From Rickettsia sp. MEAM1 (Bemisia tabaci) (lineage in GTDB: Bacteria > Pseudomonadota > Alphaproteobacteria > Rickettsiales > Rickettsiaceae), in assembly GCF_002285905.1 (NCBI RefSeq), contig NZ_CP016305.1:124001-188000 (forward strand): 64,000 bases of DNA. The letters are read 5' to 3'. A program made the position numbers and the translations under genes. Positions 9,522 to 17,644 of this stretch are shown in pieces (within the stretch, counting starts at the first letter, position 1; the number at the start of each line of letters is the position of its first letter). A model generated the notes under the pieces. That model was not told the DNA's origin. It saw nothing but the letters and a program-made list of their open reading frames with translations, and made no database searches.

Positions 9522-10721
9522 CTAATTACCTAATTTCAAAAATTTTAAAAATCTATCTCTCATACATTCTAAAGTAAAATCTTGTAAAAAACAATCATGC
9601 CCGTTTTTAGCAAATTGTTTATAAGAATCTCTATCGGTTATTGCCTTTTCAAGCTCATATATTATTTTATCAGTAACAAGAGAATTACATAAATATCCTG
9701 CATTATTGTTTGCTATATATTTACTTGGGGAGGAATAGTCAGGAGCATGACAAAAAACTGGTCTACCGGCTGCAAAATATGTAACTAATTTTCCTGGAAA
9801 ACTAGTAGATGATTCTTTATAAAATTCTTCTGAAAACCAATATGGAAGATATAAAAGATCTGAATCTGATAATAAAGTTATAGCTTCCTCTTGCGGACGC
9901 CATCCTAAATATTCAAAATTTTCTGATTTTTGTGTAGAAACTTCAGAACGTCCAATAATACGGACTAAAATACGCTTTTCCCCTATTATCCAATTAGCCT
10001 CATTTAACGCATTAATAAAACTCATCCATGCATCTTGAGCATATAACTGCCCTGCTATTGCAATTATAAAAACATCTCTATCTTCATGTGAAGTAGTAGC
10101 AGGAGATTTAGCTAATTCTTTAGGTAAACTAGCAATTATCGGTATAGTTGGTATATTATATTTAGCTTCATACTCCTTAGACATCCCCCAAGAGGCGGTA
10201 GCACAACAAGTACTATATTTGAGTACTTCATCAAATTCTTCTAAGAGTCTTTTGCTGGTATATTTATCAATATAATGACTGCGTAACCGCCATTCAAAAT
10301 GATCCCATACCTGCGTATATAAAGGAACTGAAAGTTTTTTAGCTAAAGGACGTGCTAGCCTAACTATAGTTTGACCTTGCAATATAATCCATATAGTATC
10401 AACTTTATGTTTTTTGGCAAAATTAATAATATTAGGAAGTAAAAAATATTTTACTTTTAAGGCACGAAGTAGCTCAATACCATAAGAAATTAAAGTTTTT
10501 ATTTTCTTTCCTTTAAATCCTGTAACTGATTCACTAGGTTTGAATAATTTTAAATGAGGAATCTTATCTAATTCTTCTGGTATTTTAAATTCTAAAGACG
10601 AATGTGAAACTGTACATATAACAATTTGATTTAGGGGTAGAAATTTTACTAAAGGTTTTAATACCAACCCTGCAGTATAATTATCGCAAGGAGGAATATC
10701 GGTTAAAAGTAAAATCTTCAT
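9522..10721 (-). CDS. Glycosyltransferase, GT-B type
   Basis: A 399-aa cytoplasmic protein beginning MKILLLTDIPPCDNYTAGLV, a GT-B N-terminal Rossmann pattern. The C-terminal half has IIAIAGQLYAQDAWMSF (about 222), EYLGWRPQEEA (about 273) and PGKLVTYFAAGRPVFCHAPD (about 317), a donor-site region. It overlaps the next glycosyltransferase by four bases (ATGA-type junction) and is 6 bp from the GT2 gene. It is therefore cotranscribed and probably acts in sequence with them on a lipid-linked glycan. The sugar is not predictable. Confidence 0.82.
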   Translation of the reverse strand: MKILLLTDIPPCDNYTAGLVLKPLVKFLPLNQIVICTVSHSSLEFKIPEELDKIPHLKLFKPSESVTGFKGKKIKTLISYGIELLRALKVKYFLLPNIINFAKKHKVDTIWIILQGQTIVRLARPLAKKLSVPLYTQVWDHFEWRLRSHYIDKYTSKRLLEEFDEVLKYSTCCATASWGMSKEYEAKYNIPTIPIIASLPKELAKSPATTSHEDRDVFIIAIAGQLYAQDAWMSFINALNEANWIIGEKRILVRIIGRSEVSTQKSENFEYLGWRPQEEAITLLSDSDLLYLPYWFSEEFYKESSTSFPGKLVTYFAAGRPVFCHAPDYSSPSKYIANNNAGYLCNSLVTDKIIYELEKAITDRDSYKQFAKNGHDCFLQDFTLECMRDRFLKFLKLGN

Positions 10722-11932
10722 TTATTCAGAACTTCCTTATAAATATCTACTAAGTTCTTTACATGCATATCTTGATTATAATGTAACTCAGCTGCCTTTC
10801 TTCCTTTACTACCTCGTTCTAAACGTTCTCCTTGATTATTAATTAAATGCTTTATTGCATTTGATAAAGCATTACTATCACGCATTGGAACAGAAATACC
10901 GATATCAGGTGCAAAAGTTACCTCAGGTAATGATGTTTCATCAAAAACTATTATCGGCTTACCACATGCCATTGCTTCTATCGCCATAACGCCAAACGCT
11001 TCCGCAACAGAGGGCATCAAGAAAATATCGGAAGCAGCTACAACATCTCGGAGTAAAACATCATCATTAGTCCAACCATGTTCTATTATTTCAAATCTTC
11101 CTCTAAATCGTTCTAACAAATTATGTCTACCAACTGTTAATAGACATATAGATTTTGTAGTTTCCAACTTTTCTAACGCATCCATAATATAGCGATAACC
11201 CTTAAAAGGAGTATCTTCCGAGCGGAAACAAATCACTATCTTATCATCGCTAATATTAAAACGCTCTCTTGCTTTTTTAGTATGATCAGGAGAGAAAAAT
11301 TTTAAATCCAAACCGAAAGGTAAATGATGAACCTTAACTTCTTTATCAAATAAAGGTGAAGTATCAACCATATTCTTCATCCATTTTGATGCTACAATTA
11401 AATTAAAATTGGATTTTTCATAGATTTTTCGTTTGTTATCAAATAAAGATCTACTATTGTCTACTCTCATTGGAAATAGGGTTTTAAGGTCAGGGCAAAC
11501 ACCGCAATTTTTTTCCCATCCGGTGCAACCCATTGGATAAACGCAACGTCCTGTCATTGCCCAAGGATCGTGCAAAGTCCAAACTGTTGGTTTTAACCTA
11601 GTTATTTCAGGTAGGTGATTTATGCTAAAAAACCGAGAATGAATAATATGAAGATGTATAAGATCAGCTTCTTGAAACTCAGGCATCTTTATCATTTGTA
11701 AAGCATTACGATATAAAATTGATTGCAACGATAAAATATTTTCTGCTACATACAAAAAGTTATTTATTATATGATCTTTTTTGCTAAAAGATAACACCTC
11801 AGGGTTATTGGTATCTCTTTTCCAAATCAGATGTTTGGAATCTATGCTATATTCTTTTAAAAGAGGTGTAATAGCTAGACCATGAAAACGACTCCCTGGT
11901 GACTCATAACCATTTACTTGTAATATCTTCAT
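10718..11932 (-). CDS. Glycosyltransferase family 4
   Basis: A 404-aa GT-B enzyme from the ATG at 11932, which opens with MKILQVNGYESPGSRFHGLA. The frame is open a further 20 codons upstream, but that extension (ILLIKTEILLENIIYS) does not look like a GT start. Motifs are TVWTLHDPWAMTGRCVYP (about residue 115), a cysteine-rich patch (CVYPMGC..CGVCPD), and the donor site MPSVAEAFGVMAIEAMACGKPII (about 308) with the E-x7-E pattern. It overlaps the following gene by four bases. Role: one sugar-transfer step of the polysaccharide block. Confidence 0.88.
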   Translation of the reverse strand: MKILQVNGYESPGSRFHGLAITPLLKEYSIDSKHLIWKRDTNNPEVLSFSKKDHIINNFLYVAENILSLQSILYRNALQMIKMPEFQEADLIHLHIIHSRFFSINHLPEITRLKPTVWTLHDPWAMTGRCVYPMGCTGWEKNCGVCPDLKTLFPMRVDNSRSLFDNKRKIYEKSNFNLIVASKWMKNMVDTSPLFDKEVKVHHLPFGLDLKFFSPDHTKKARERFNISDDKIVICFRSEDTPFKGYRYIMDALEKLETTKSICLLTVGRHNLLERFRGRFEIIEHGWTNDDVLLRDVVAASDIFLMPSVAEAFGVMAIEAMACGKPIIVFDETSLPEVTFAPDIGISVPMRDSNALSNAIKHLINNQGERLERGSKGRKAAELHYNQDMHVKNLVDIYKEVLNK

Positions 11933-12022
11933 TTTAAACTTGCTGTAAATAATATTTTCTAGTAAGATTTCTGTCTTTATCAGTAAAATCATGCTTTTTC
12001 CATAAAGCTCTATGTGGCTTTT

Positions 12023-12736
12023 TTATAATATCATTAGTTCATCACGTGGAGCTTTAGTATAATAATATAGTATAATAGATTTACGATATTCACCTTCAGG
12101 AAAATTTAATGGATCAGGAAGACCATGATAACTTTTATCATGAGTGTCAAAGGTAACTAAACGATTAAAAAGCGGCTCTACTCTTTTTACACATTTATCA
12201 CCATTTTCATCATATATACCAAATTCTCCACCCCACCCTTTTCGCCAGTTAGGATTTAAATATAAAATAACATTCATACGACGATTAAGACCTGTTGCAT
12301 CATGATAATTTCCATCAACATGCACATCTAACAAACCACCAGGCATTGTTATATTAAGCCCACCACCAGTAAAATACGGATCAGGAACAAGTTTCGGAAT
12401 TTCAAAAAGCTCTGCAAGTGCATAAAGCATATCCGATGAATTAAATAAACGTATTGTATCAACAATGCCATCTGGTATATCAAATTCAGATTTCCAAGTT
12501 GATCTTTGTTTAATTTCTATGTCTTTATCATTCGCTATATCCCATTGCTTTTCTTTAGGATTCGGAAAATCGTCTAAACAGCTTTTAGCGAGTTCTAAGG
12601 ATAAGAAATTATCAATTACTAAATGTTTAAAAGGCGATAAAAAATACTCTTTTTCTTTTTCTGCATTTATTATTTTTTTTATGCTTTCTTCTGCAAAATT
12701 TTTCATTTGTTGCTGTGAAAATCTTTTAGTATTCAT
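12023..12736 (-). CDS. 2-oxoglutarate/Fe(II)-dependent oxygenase
   Basis: A 237-aa protein with the double-stranded beta-helix oxygenase pattern of the prolyl-4-hydroxylase-like group. The iron-binding His and Asp are in LDVHVDGNYHD (about residue 138), the distal His in DKSYHGLPDP (about 199), and the 2-oxoglutarate-binding Arg in GEYRKSIILYYYT (about 216). It hydroxylates some substrate using O2 and 2-oxoglutarate. Its place between a glycosyltransferase and the sugar-nucleotide genes suggests it modifies a sugar or a protein of the surface polysaccharide pathway. That link is inferred from context only. Confidence 0.87.
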   Translation of the reverse strand: MNTKRFSQQQMKNFAEESIKKIINAEKEKEYFLSPFKHLVIDNFLSLELAKSCLDDFPNPKEKQWDIANDKDIEIKQRSTWKSEFDIPDGIVDTIRLFNSSDMLYALAELFEIPKLVPDPYFTGGGLNITMPGGLLDVHVDGNYHDATGLNRRMNVILYLNPNWRKGWGGEFGIYDENGDKCVKRVEPLFNRLVTFDTHDKSYHGLPDPLNFPEGEYRKSIILYYYTKAPRDELMIL

Positions 12737-12796
12737 TACTCACCTATTATTTTACTTGAATGTTATGTTATTCTTGCATGGATCATTTGCACTATT

Positions 12797-12898
12797 GTCA
12801 CCCCGTGACTTGTTCACGGAGTCCAGTTAAAAATACTAATGATATTAGTATTTTTATTTATTTTCTGGATACCTAAGGTACAAGCAACTAGATGACAC
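12797..12898. repeat. Palindromic repeat
   Basis: Arms gtcaccccgtgacttgttca and, inverted, caactagatgacacc flank a core containing actaatgatattagt. Same gtcatcccgtgg family as elsewhere. It fills the gap between the oxygenase gene and the 2-epimerase gene. Confidence 0.7.
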
Positions 12899-12915
12899 CA
12901 CTCTCACAATACAAT

Positions 12916-14046
12916 TTACTTATGCCATACTGTGCGGTTAATATAATCTACATAACTTAAAACTATACGTAATATCTTCTTAGATACAAGCCCTGCTTCA
13001 TTATAATCAGGCACTATAGCTTGCGAACGTTTATTGTTATCATGTTCTTCAGTAATAGTCTTTACCGCTTGTAATACCCGCTCAGCCTTAAAACCAGACA
13101 TAATTAACGTGCCGACATCCATTCCTTCAGGACGTTCGTGAGCCTCTCTGATATTTAAAGCCGGCAGATTAAGTATTGATGCCTCTTCAGTGACAGTACC
13201 ACTATCGGATAAAATACAAAAAGCATTCATTTGTAATTTTATATAATCAGTAAAACTAAAAGCCGGTAAAAATCTTATTTTATCTCCAAGCTCTTTAAAC
13301 CTTTCTAAATCTTCAAGCCTTTTTTTAGTTCTCGGATGCGTAGAAAAAATTATCGGGAAATTATACTCTTTAATAAGCATTTGTAGACTATGTAATAATT
13401 CTTTTAGATTATTTTTGATATCTACATTTTCTTCGCGATGTGAGCTAATTAAGAAATATTGTTTTGGTGTGAGTGATAATTTATCTAGAATATCTGACTT
13501 TAATATTTTAGGCATGAAGCGATCAAGTACTTCTGGCATATGTGAACCTGATTTAAAGGTAAGCTCAGCCAGTAGCCCTTCAGCAATTAAATAACGTCTT
13601 GCATGCTCGGTTAATGTAATATTAACGTCGCTAATATGATCAATGATTTTACGGTTTATTTCTTCTGGTACTCTTTGATCAAAACAACGATTTCCTGCTT
13701 CCATATGAAAAATTGGAATCTTACGACGTTTAGCAGCAATTGCAGAAAGACAAGAATTAGTATCACCGTAAAATAGCACAGCATCAGGTTTTTCTTTTTC
13801 AAGAACTTCATCTACTTTTTCAATAACAAGTCCGATAGATTTTGCTGTATTATCTGCTGCAACCTCTAAAAAATAATCTGGTTTTCTGATTCCCATATCA
13901 TCAAAAAAAACCTGATTTAATTCATATGCATAATTTTGACCGGTATGAACTAGAATATGTTTGGTATGTTTATCAAACTCAGAGATCACACAACACAGCT
14001 TAATAAGCTCAGGACGAGTACCGACAATAGTCATTACCTTAAGCAT
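12916..14046 (-). CDS. wecB: UDP-N-acetylglucosamine 2-epimerase (WecB/CapG-type)
   Basis: A 376-aa enzyme with the non-hydrolysing 2-epimerase motifs: GTRPELIKL (about residue 9), GDTNS (about 94), HMEAGNR (about 115), SSHREEN (about 208) and SDSGTVTEEA (about 285). It inverts C2 of a UDP-N-acetyl sugar. Standing next to a CapE-type dehydratase and a CapF-type reductase, it may instead act as the CapG/FnlC/WbjD step that produces UDP-N-acetyl-L-fucosamine. Sequence alone does not separate the two roles. It overlaps capD by 8 bp. Confidence 0.9.
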   Translation of the reverse strand: MLKVMTIVGTRPELIKLCCVISEFDKHTKHILVHTGQNYAYELNQVFFDDMGIRKPDYFLEVAADNTAKSIGLVIEKVDEVLEKEKPDAVLFYGDTNSCLSAIAAKRRKIPIFHMEAGNRCFDQRVPEEINRKIIDHISDVNITLTEHARRYLIAEGLLAELTFKSGSHMPEVLDRFMPKILKSDILDKLSLTPKQYFLISSHREENVDIKNNLKELLHSLQMLIKEYNFPIIFSTHPRTKKRLEDLERFKELGDKIRFLPAFSFTDYIKLQMNAFCILSDSGTVTEEASILNLPALNIREAHERPEGMDVGTLIMSGFKAERVLQAVKTITEEHDNNKRSQAIVPDYNEAGLVSKKILRIVLSYVDYINRTVWHK

Positions 14047-15064
14047 TTTTTAGCTCCTCTTGAATATAATCAAGATTTAGTAACAACTCTTTGACTTCTT
14101 CTAGATTTAAACGTTTTGTATTATGTGAGGTATAATCCTCTAAAAGTGCTACTTTCTTTTCACCCTCAACAAAGTACTTTGCATAATTAAGATCACGTCC
14201 ATCCATAGGAATACGATAATAATTTCCTAAATCTTCGGCTTTCGCCATTTCTTCCGATGATACTAAAGATTCATAATGTTTTTCACCATGACGTGTGCCG
14301 ATAAAACGTATTTTATTTTTACTGTTAAATATTACTTGTAACCCTTTTGCGAGTATTTCAATAGTACTAGCTGGAGATTTTTGTACAAAAATATCCCCTT
14401 GGCGACCATGCTCAAACGCATATAAAACTAAATCTACAGAATCAACTAACGACATTAAAAAACGCGTCATTGAAGGCTCTGTAATAGTTAAATCCTTATT
14501 TTGCTTAATTTGATTGATAAATAAAGGAATTACCGACCCTCTTGATGCCATAACATTACCATATCTAGTAACACAAAACACTGTTTTATCTTTCACATTC
14601 ATACGTGTTTTTGCTACTGTTATCTTTTCCATTAACGCTTTAGATAAACCCATTGCATTAATTGGATATACGGCTTTATCAGTGCTAAGTACTATAACTT
14701 TTGCAACTTTATTGTTAGTAGCGGCTCTTAAAACATTTTCAGCACCTAAAATATTCGTATTTATTGCTTCCATCGGATAAAATTCACAAGTTGGAACTTG
14801 CTTTAAAGCAGCAGCATGAAATACGTAATCTACACCTCTCATTGCGTCATCAATGCTATTGTAATTACGTACATCCCCGATATAGAATTTGAGTTTTGGG
14901 TTATTTAAAGCAATACGCATATCTTCTTGCTTTTTTTCATCCCTACTAAAAATTCTAATTTCTTTAATATCGTTAATAATATCGCTTTTTAGAAAACGAG
15001 AAAGCACCGCATTACCAAATGAACCGGTACCTCCAGTAATCAACAAAGTTTTATCCACAAACAT
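14039..15064 (-). CDS. capD: UDP-GlcNAc 4,6-dehydratase/5-epimerase (CapD/CapE type)
   Basis: A 341-aa extended SDR. The NAD(P) motif is TGGTGSFG at residues 11-18. The catalytic region STDKAVYPINAMGLSK near 127 shows M-x3-K in place of the usual Y-x3-K, a hallmark of the CapE/FlaA1 branch of inverting dehydratases. This predicts formation of a 4-keto-6-deoxy intermediate with C5 epimerisation from UDP-GlcNAc. Its partners follow (2-epimerase overlapping by 8 bp) and precede (reductase at 15273). Rickettsial annotation calls this gene capD. Surface polysaccharide, probably O-antigen, is the likely destination. Confidence 0.92.
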   Translation of the reverse strand: MFVDKTLLITGGTGSFGNAVLSRFLKSDIINDIKEIRIFSRDEKKQEDMRIALNNPKLKFYIGDVRNYNSIDDAMRGVDYVFHAAALKQVPTCEFYPMEAINTNILGAENVLRAATNNKVAKVIVLSTDKAVYPINAMGLSKALMEKITVAKTRMNVKDKTVFCVTRYGNVMASRGSVIPLFINQIKQNKDLTITEPSMTRFLMSLVDSVDLVLYAFEHGRQGDIFVQKSPASTIEILAKGLQVIFNSKNKIRFIGTRHGEKHYESLVSSEEMAKAEDLGNYYRIPMDGRDLNYAKYFVEGEKKVALLEDYTSHNTKRLNLEEVKELLLNLDYIQEELKNA

Positions 15065-15100
15065 TATCTATAAATACCTATTTTATTAATTTATTTTGGT

Positions 15101-15268
15101 GTCATTGGGAGGAGAGGCAAAGCCTACTGTATCATCCCCATGGCTTCTATTTCATTCTTAGCAACGGCGGGAATTCAGAAAAAAAATATAAATACAACAA
15201 ATTTTTAAAATTAAAAGCTCGACTTATCTCGCTTTTTCTGGTTCCCGTAGACAAGCCACGGGATGACA
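15101..15268. repeat. Palindromic repeat between capD and the reductase gene
   Basis: Begins gtcattgggaggagaggcaa and ends acaagccacgggatgacac, with an internal atttcattcttagcaacggcg segment. A composite of two of the repeat families seen throughout the window. Confidence 0.65.
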
Positions 15269-15272
15269 CAAA

Positions 15273-16127
15273 TCACCCAAAATCACACATACGCTTCACA
15301 AGCTCCCTCCACTCAGGAGGATTATAACCTGTTATCTCATTAAAACGCATAGCGTCTAGTGAGCGATCTATTACTAACTCATCTGACGGAATAATATCGA
15401 TTTTTTTATTATATATTTCCGCTATTAGCTTTAGCAATTCTAGTTTATTAATCGGTTTTGATGCAACATGATAAAGACCATGCAGTTCTTTATTAGGTAG
15501 CACAAAATCCTTTATTATTCTTGCAAGCTCTACAGTCGGAAAACCTGAATATATAGCTTTTTCAAAACCTTTTACTGACCTTTCTGAACTCAAAAACCAG
15601 TTAGTCAAGCTTCTATTTCCTGAAAATTCGTGACCTATAATTGAAGTACGAAGCGTAATAGCATGTGGATAATCTACCTCACCAAGAAATTTAGAACGAC
15701 CATATAAATCATAACAATCCGGAAAATCACTTTCTTTATAATTGCCTTTTTTTCCTGAAAATACACAATCAGTGCTAATATGAATAAAACGTGCATTAAT
15801 AAGTTCACATAACCTTGCAAGCCTATGCGGCAGTAAGCTATTAATCGGTAATGCTTTTAAAGGATCATTTGCATCAGCAAGCTGTTTTACCAGCCCTATA
15901 CAATTTATTACTACCTTAGGCTTTACTTTATTTAATACTTCAACTAACGAATCGTTATTCTCAACATCTACATTTGGAATTATTTTATCTGCTAACTCTT
16001 TAGAAAAATAAGAACGAGCTGAGTTGCTCCGACTTGTCGTATAAACATCAAGATTTTTGTCAGTACTCAAAAACCTAAACATGCTATTACCAAGCATGCC
16101 GGTTGCACCTAAAATCAATATTTTCAT
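15273..16127 (-). CDS. NAD-dependent sugar reductase (RmlD/CapF/FnlB type)
   Basis: A 284-aa SDR from the ATG at 16127, which begins MKILILGATGMLGNSMFRFL. The frame is open 19 codons further upstream, but the glycine motif would then sit too far in. The cofactor motif GATGMLG, the STDCVFSGKKGNY region (about 107) and the Y-x3-K pair in YGRSKFLGE (about 128) match dTDP-4-dehydrorhamnose reductase and WbjC/CapF. With the CapE-type dehydratase and the 2-epimerase it completes the known UDP-GlcNAc to UDP-6-deoxy-HexNAc route. Many annotations name it rfbD/rmlD, but no other rhamnose gene is here. Confidence 0.85.
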   Translation of the reverse strand: MKILILGATGMLGNSMFRFLSTDKNLDVYTTSRSNSARSYFSKELADKIIPNVDVENNDSLVEVLNKVKPKVVINCIGLVKQLADANDPLKALPINSLLPHRLARLCELINARFIHISTDCVFSGKKGNYKESDFPDCYDLYGRSKFLGEVDYPHAITLRTSIIGHEFSGNRSLTNWFLSSERSVKGFEKAIYSGFPTVELARIIKDFVLPNKELHGLYHVASKPINKLELLKLIAEIYNKKIDIIPSDELVIDRSLDAMRFNEITGYNPPEWRELVKRMCDFG

Positions 16128-16199
16128 AATTAAATTTACTTTAATTTCCGCATCGTTTCTAACATAAATAGTATATCGTTGCAATAGGTTTTGTGAATT

Positions 16200-16297
16200 G
16201 TCATCCCGTGGCTTGCTAACTAGATCCAGAAAAATAATAAAAATACAAAAAGCTCGATTTCTCTCGCTTTATGCTTAATTCTCGCTTCCGCGGGACA
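16200..16297. repeat. Palindromic repeat before the reductase gene
   Basis: Begins gtcatcccgtggcttgctaa and ends cgcttccgcgggacatta next to the gltX stop codon. It contains an aaagctcgatttctctcgct core shared with the repeats at 15230 and 21440. Confidence 0.65.
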
Positions 16298-17638
16298 TTA
16301 AACACTCAATCTCTTAACTATCTCTTCTCTATCAATTAAGGGCAACACCTTAGCAATTTCGGGTCCGGATTCTTTACCTGTTAGAGCAAGACGTAGCGGT
16401 AAAAATAATTCTTTACCTTTTTTACCTGTACTATCCGCTATTTTCTTTGTCCAAATGCTCCAAACTTCGTTTGTTATTTCCCCTACCGGTAATAACTCTG
16501 ATGCTTGTTTTAAATATTCTTTATCTAAATTCAAATCTTTTATGTTTGGAGTTTTATGACAAATCTCCCACCAATCTTTTGCATCAAATAATTTTTTTAA
16601 GTTAGGTCTTACTGACAGCCAAAAATTTTCATCAATATATTCAGCTTCTATTTCCTTAAGGCGATCTTTTACCTCATTAAAATCTAGACTTATTAGTAAT
16701 TTGTGATTTAATCTTTCTAGATCTTCTGGCTGGTAAATAGTTGGGCTTTTAGAAAAGCTACCTATTTCAAAATGTTTTACTAACTCATCCATCTTTTTAT
16801 GAGGGATAATTTGTGCTGATGATCCAAGCAAACTAAAGAAGCTAGCAATTGCCATCGCTTCTAATCCCACTTCTTCTCTTAAGGTTGCAATCTCAAACCC
16901 TCCTACTCTTTTTGAAATTTTTTCATCCTTATTAATGATTAAGCTTAGATGCCCAAAAGTTGGTGGATATTTATCTAAAGCTTCAAACATCTGAATTTGA
17001 ATCGCAGTATTACTAACATGATCTTCACCTCTAATAATATGAGTGATCTCATAATCAACATCGTCAATAACCGAGCATAACATATAAGTCATGCTTCCAT
17101 CTGCCCTTATCACTATCGGGTCACTTAAAGCCTTACCCTCATACTTAACTTCGCCTTTGATCATATCATGCCAAGTGATCGGCTCATGATTTACTAAAAA
17201 TCTATAATGCGGCTTTCGTCCTTGTTCTATATATTTTTGTATCTGATCTTCTGTTAGATTTAGGGCTGATCGATCATAAATAGGAGGCAACCCTTTAGAA
17301 AGCTGAAATTTACGCTTTAGCTCAAGCTCTTCTGGCGTTTCATAACATGCATATAATCTTTTTTTATCCAATAATAGTTTTTTGATCTCGTCATATCTAC
17401 TTAAACGACTTAATTGATTAAATGTTTGATCCCAATTAAGGTTTAAAAACTTCAAATCTGCTCTAATAGCGTCTTTATATTCTTGTTTGCTACGCTCTAG
17501 ATCCGTATCGTCAAATCTTAAAATAAACTGTCCATCATGCTTCTTCGCATATAGCCAATTAAGTAGTGCTGCTCTTATATTACCGACATGTAACATACCT
17601 GTCGGTGATGGAGCAAATCGTGTTATAACTTTTGTCAT
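16298..17638 (-). CDS. gltX: Glutamyl-tRNA synthetase
   Basis: A 446-aa class I aminoacyl-tRNA synthetase. The HIGH motif appears as [13 protein letters not shown] at residues 8-20, and the KMSKS equivalent as [10 protein letters not shown] near 240. Charges tRNA with glutamate in the cytoplasm. Rickettsiae commonly carry two gltX genes and lack glutaminyl-tRNA synthetase, one copy serving tRNA-Gln together with GatCAB; which paralogue this is cannot be decided here. It follows topA by 6 bp. Length is close to that of the shorter alphaproteobacterial form. Confidence 0.95.
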   Translation of the reverse strand: MTKVITRFAPSPTGMLHVGNIRAALLNWLYAKKHDGQFILRFDDTDLERSKQEYKDAIRADLKFLNLNWDQTFNQLSRLSRYDEIKKLLLDKKRLYACYETPEELELKRKFQLSKGLPPIYDRSALNLTEDQIQKYIEQGRKPHYRFLVNHEPITWHDMIKGEVKYEGKALSDPIVIRADGSMTYMLCSVIDDVDYEITHIIRGEDHVSNTAIQIQMFEALDKYPPTFGHLSLIINKDEKISKRVGGFEIATLREEVGLEAMAIASFFSLLGSSAQIIPHKKMDELVKHFEIGSFSKSPTIYQPEDLERLNHKLLISLDFNEVKDRLKEIEAEYIDENFWLSVRPNLKKLFDAKDWWEICHKTPNIKDLNLDKEYLKQASELLPVGEITNEVWSIWTKKIADSTGKKGKELFLPLRLALTGKESGPEIAKVLPLIDREEIVKRLSV

Positions 17639-17644
17639 TTTTGC

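Noticed and set aside
7737-16127. Horizontally acquired island
   Set aside because: Base composition looks like its neighbours, there are no flanking integrase or tRNA, and such genes are normal for Rickettsia.
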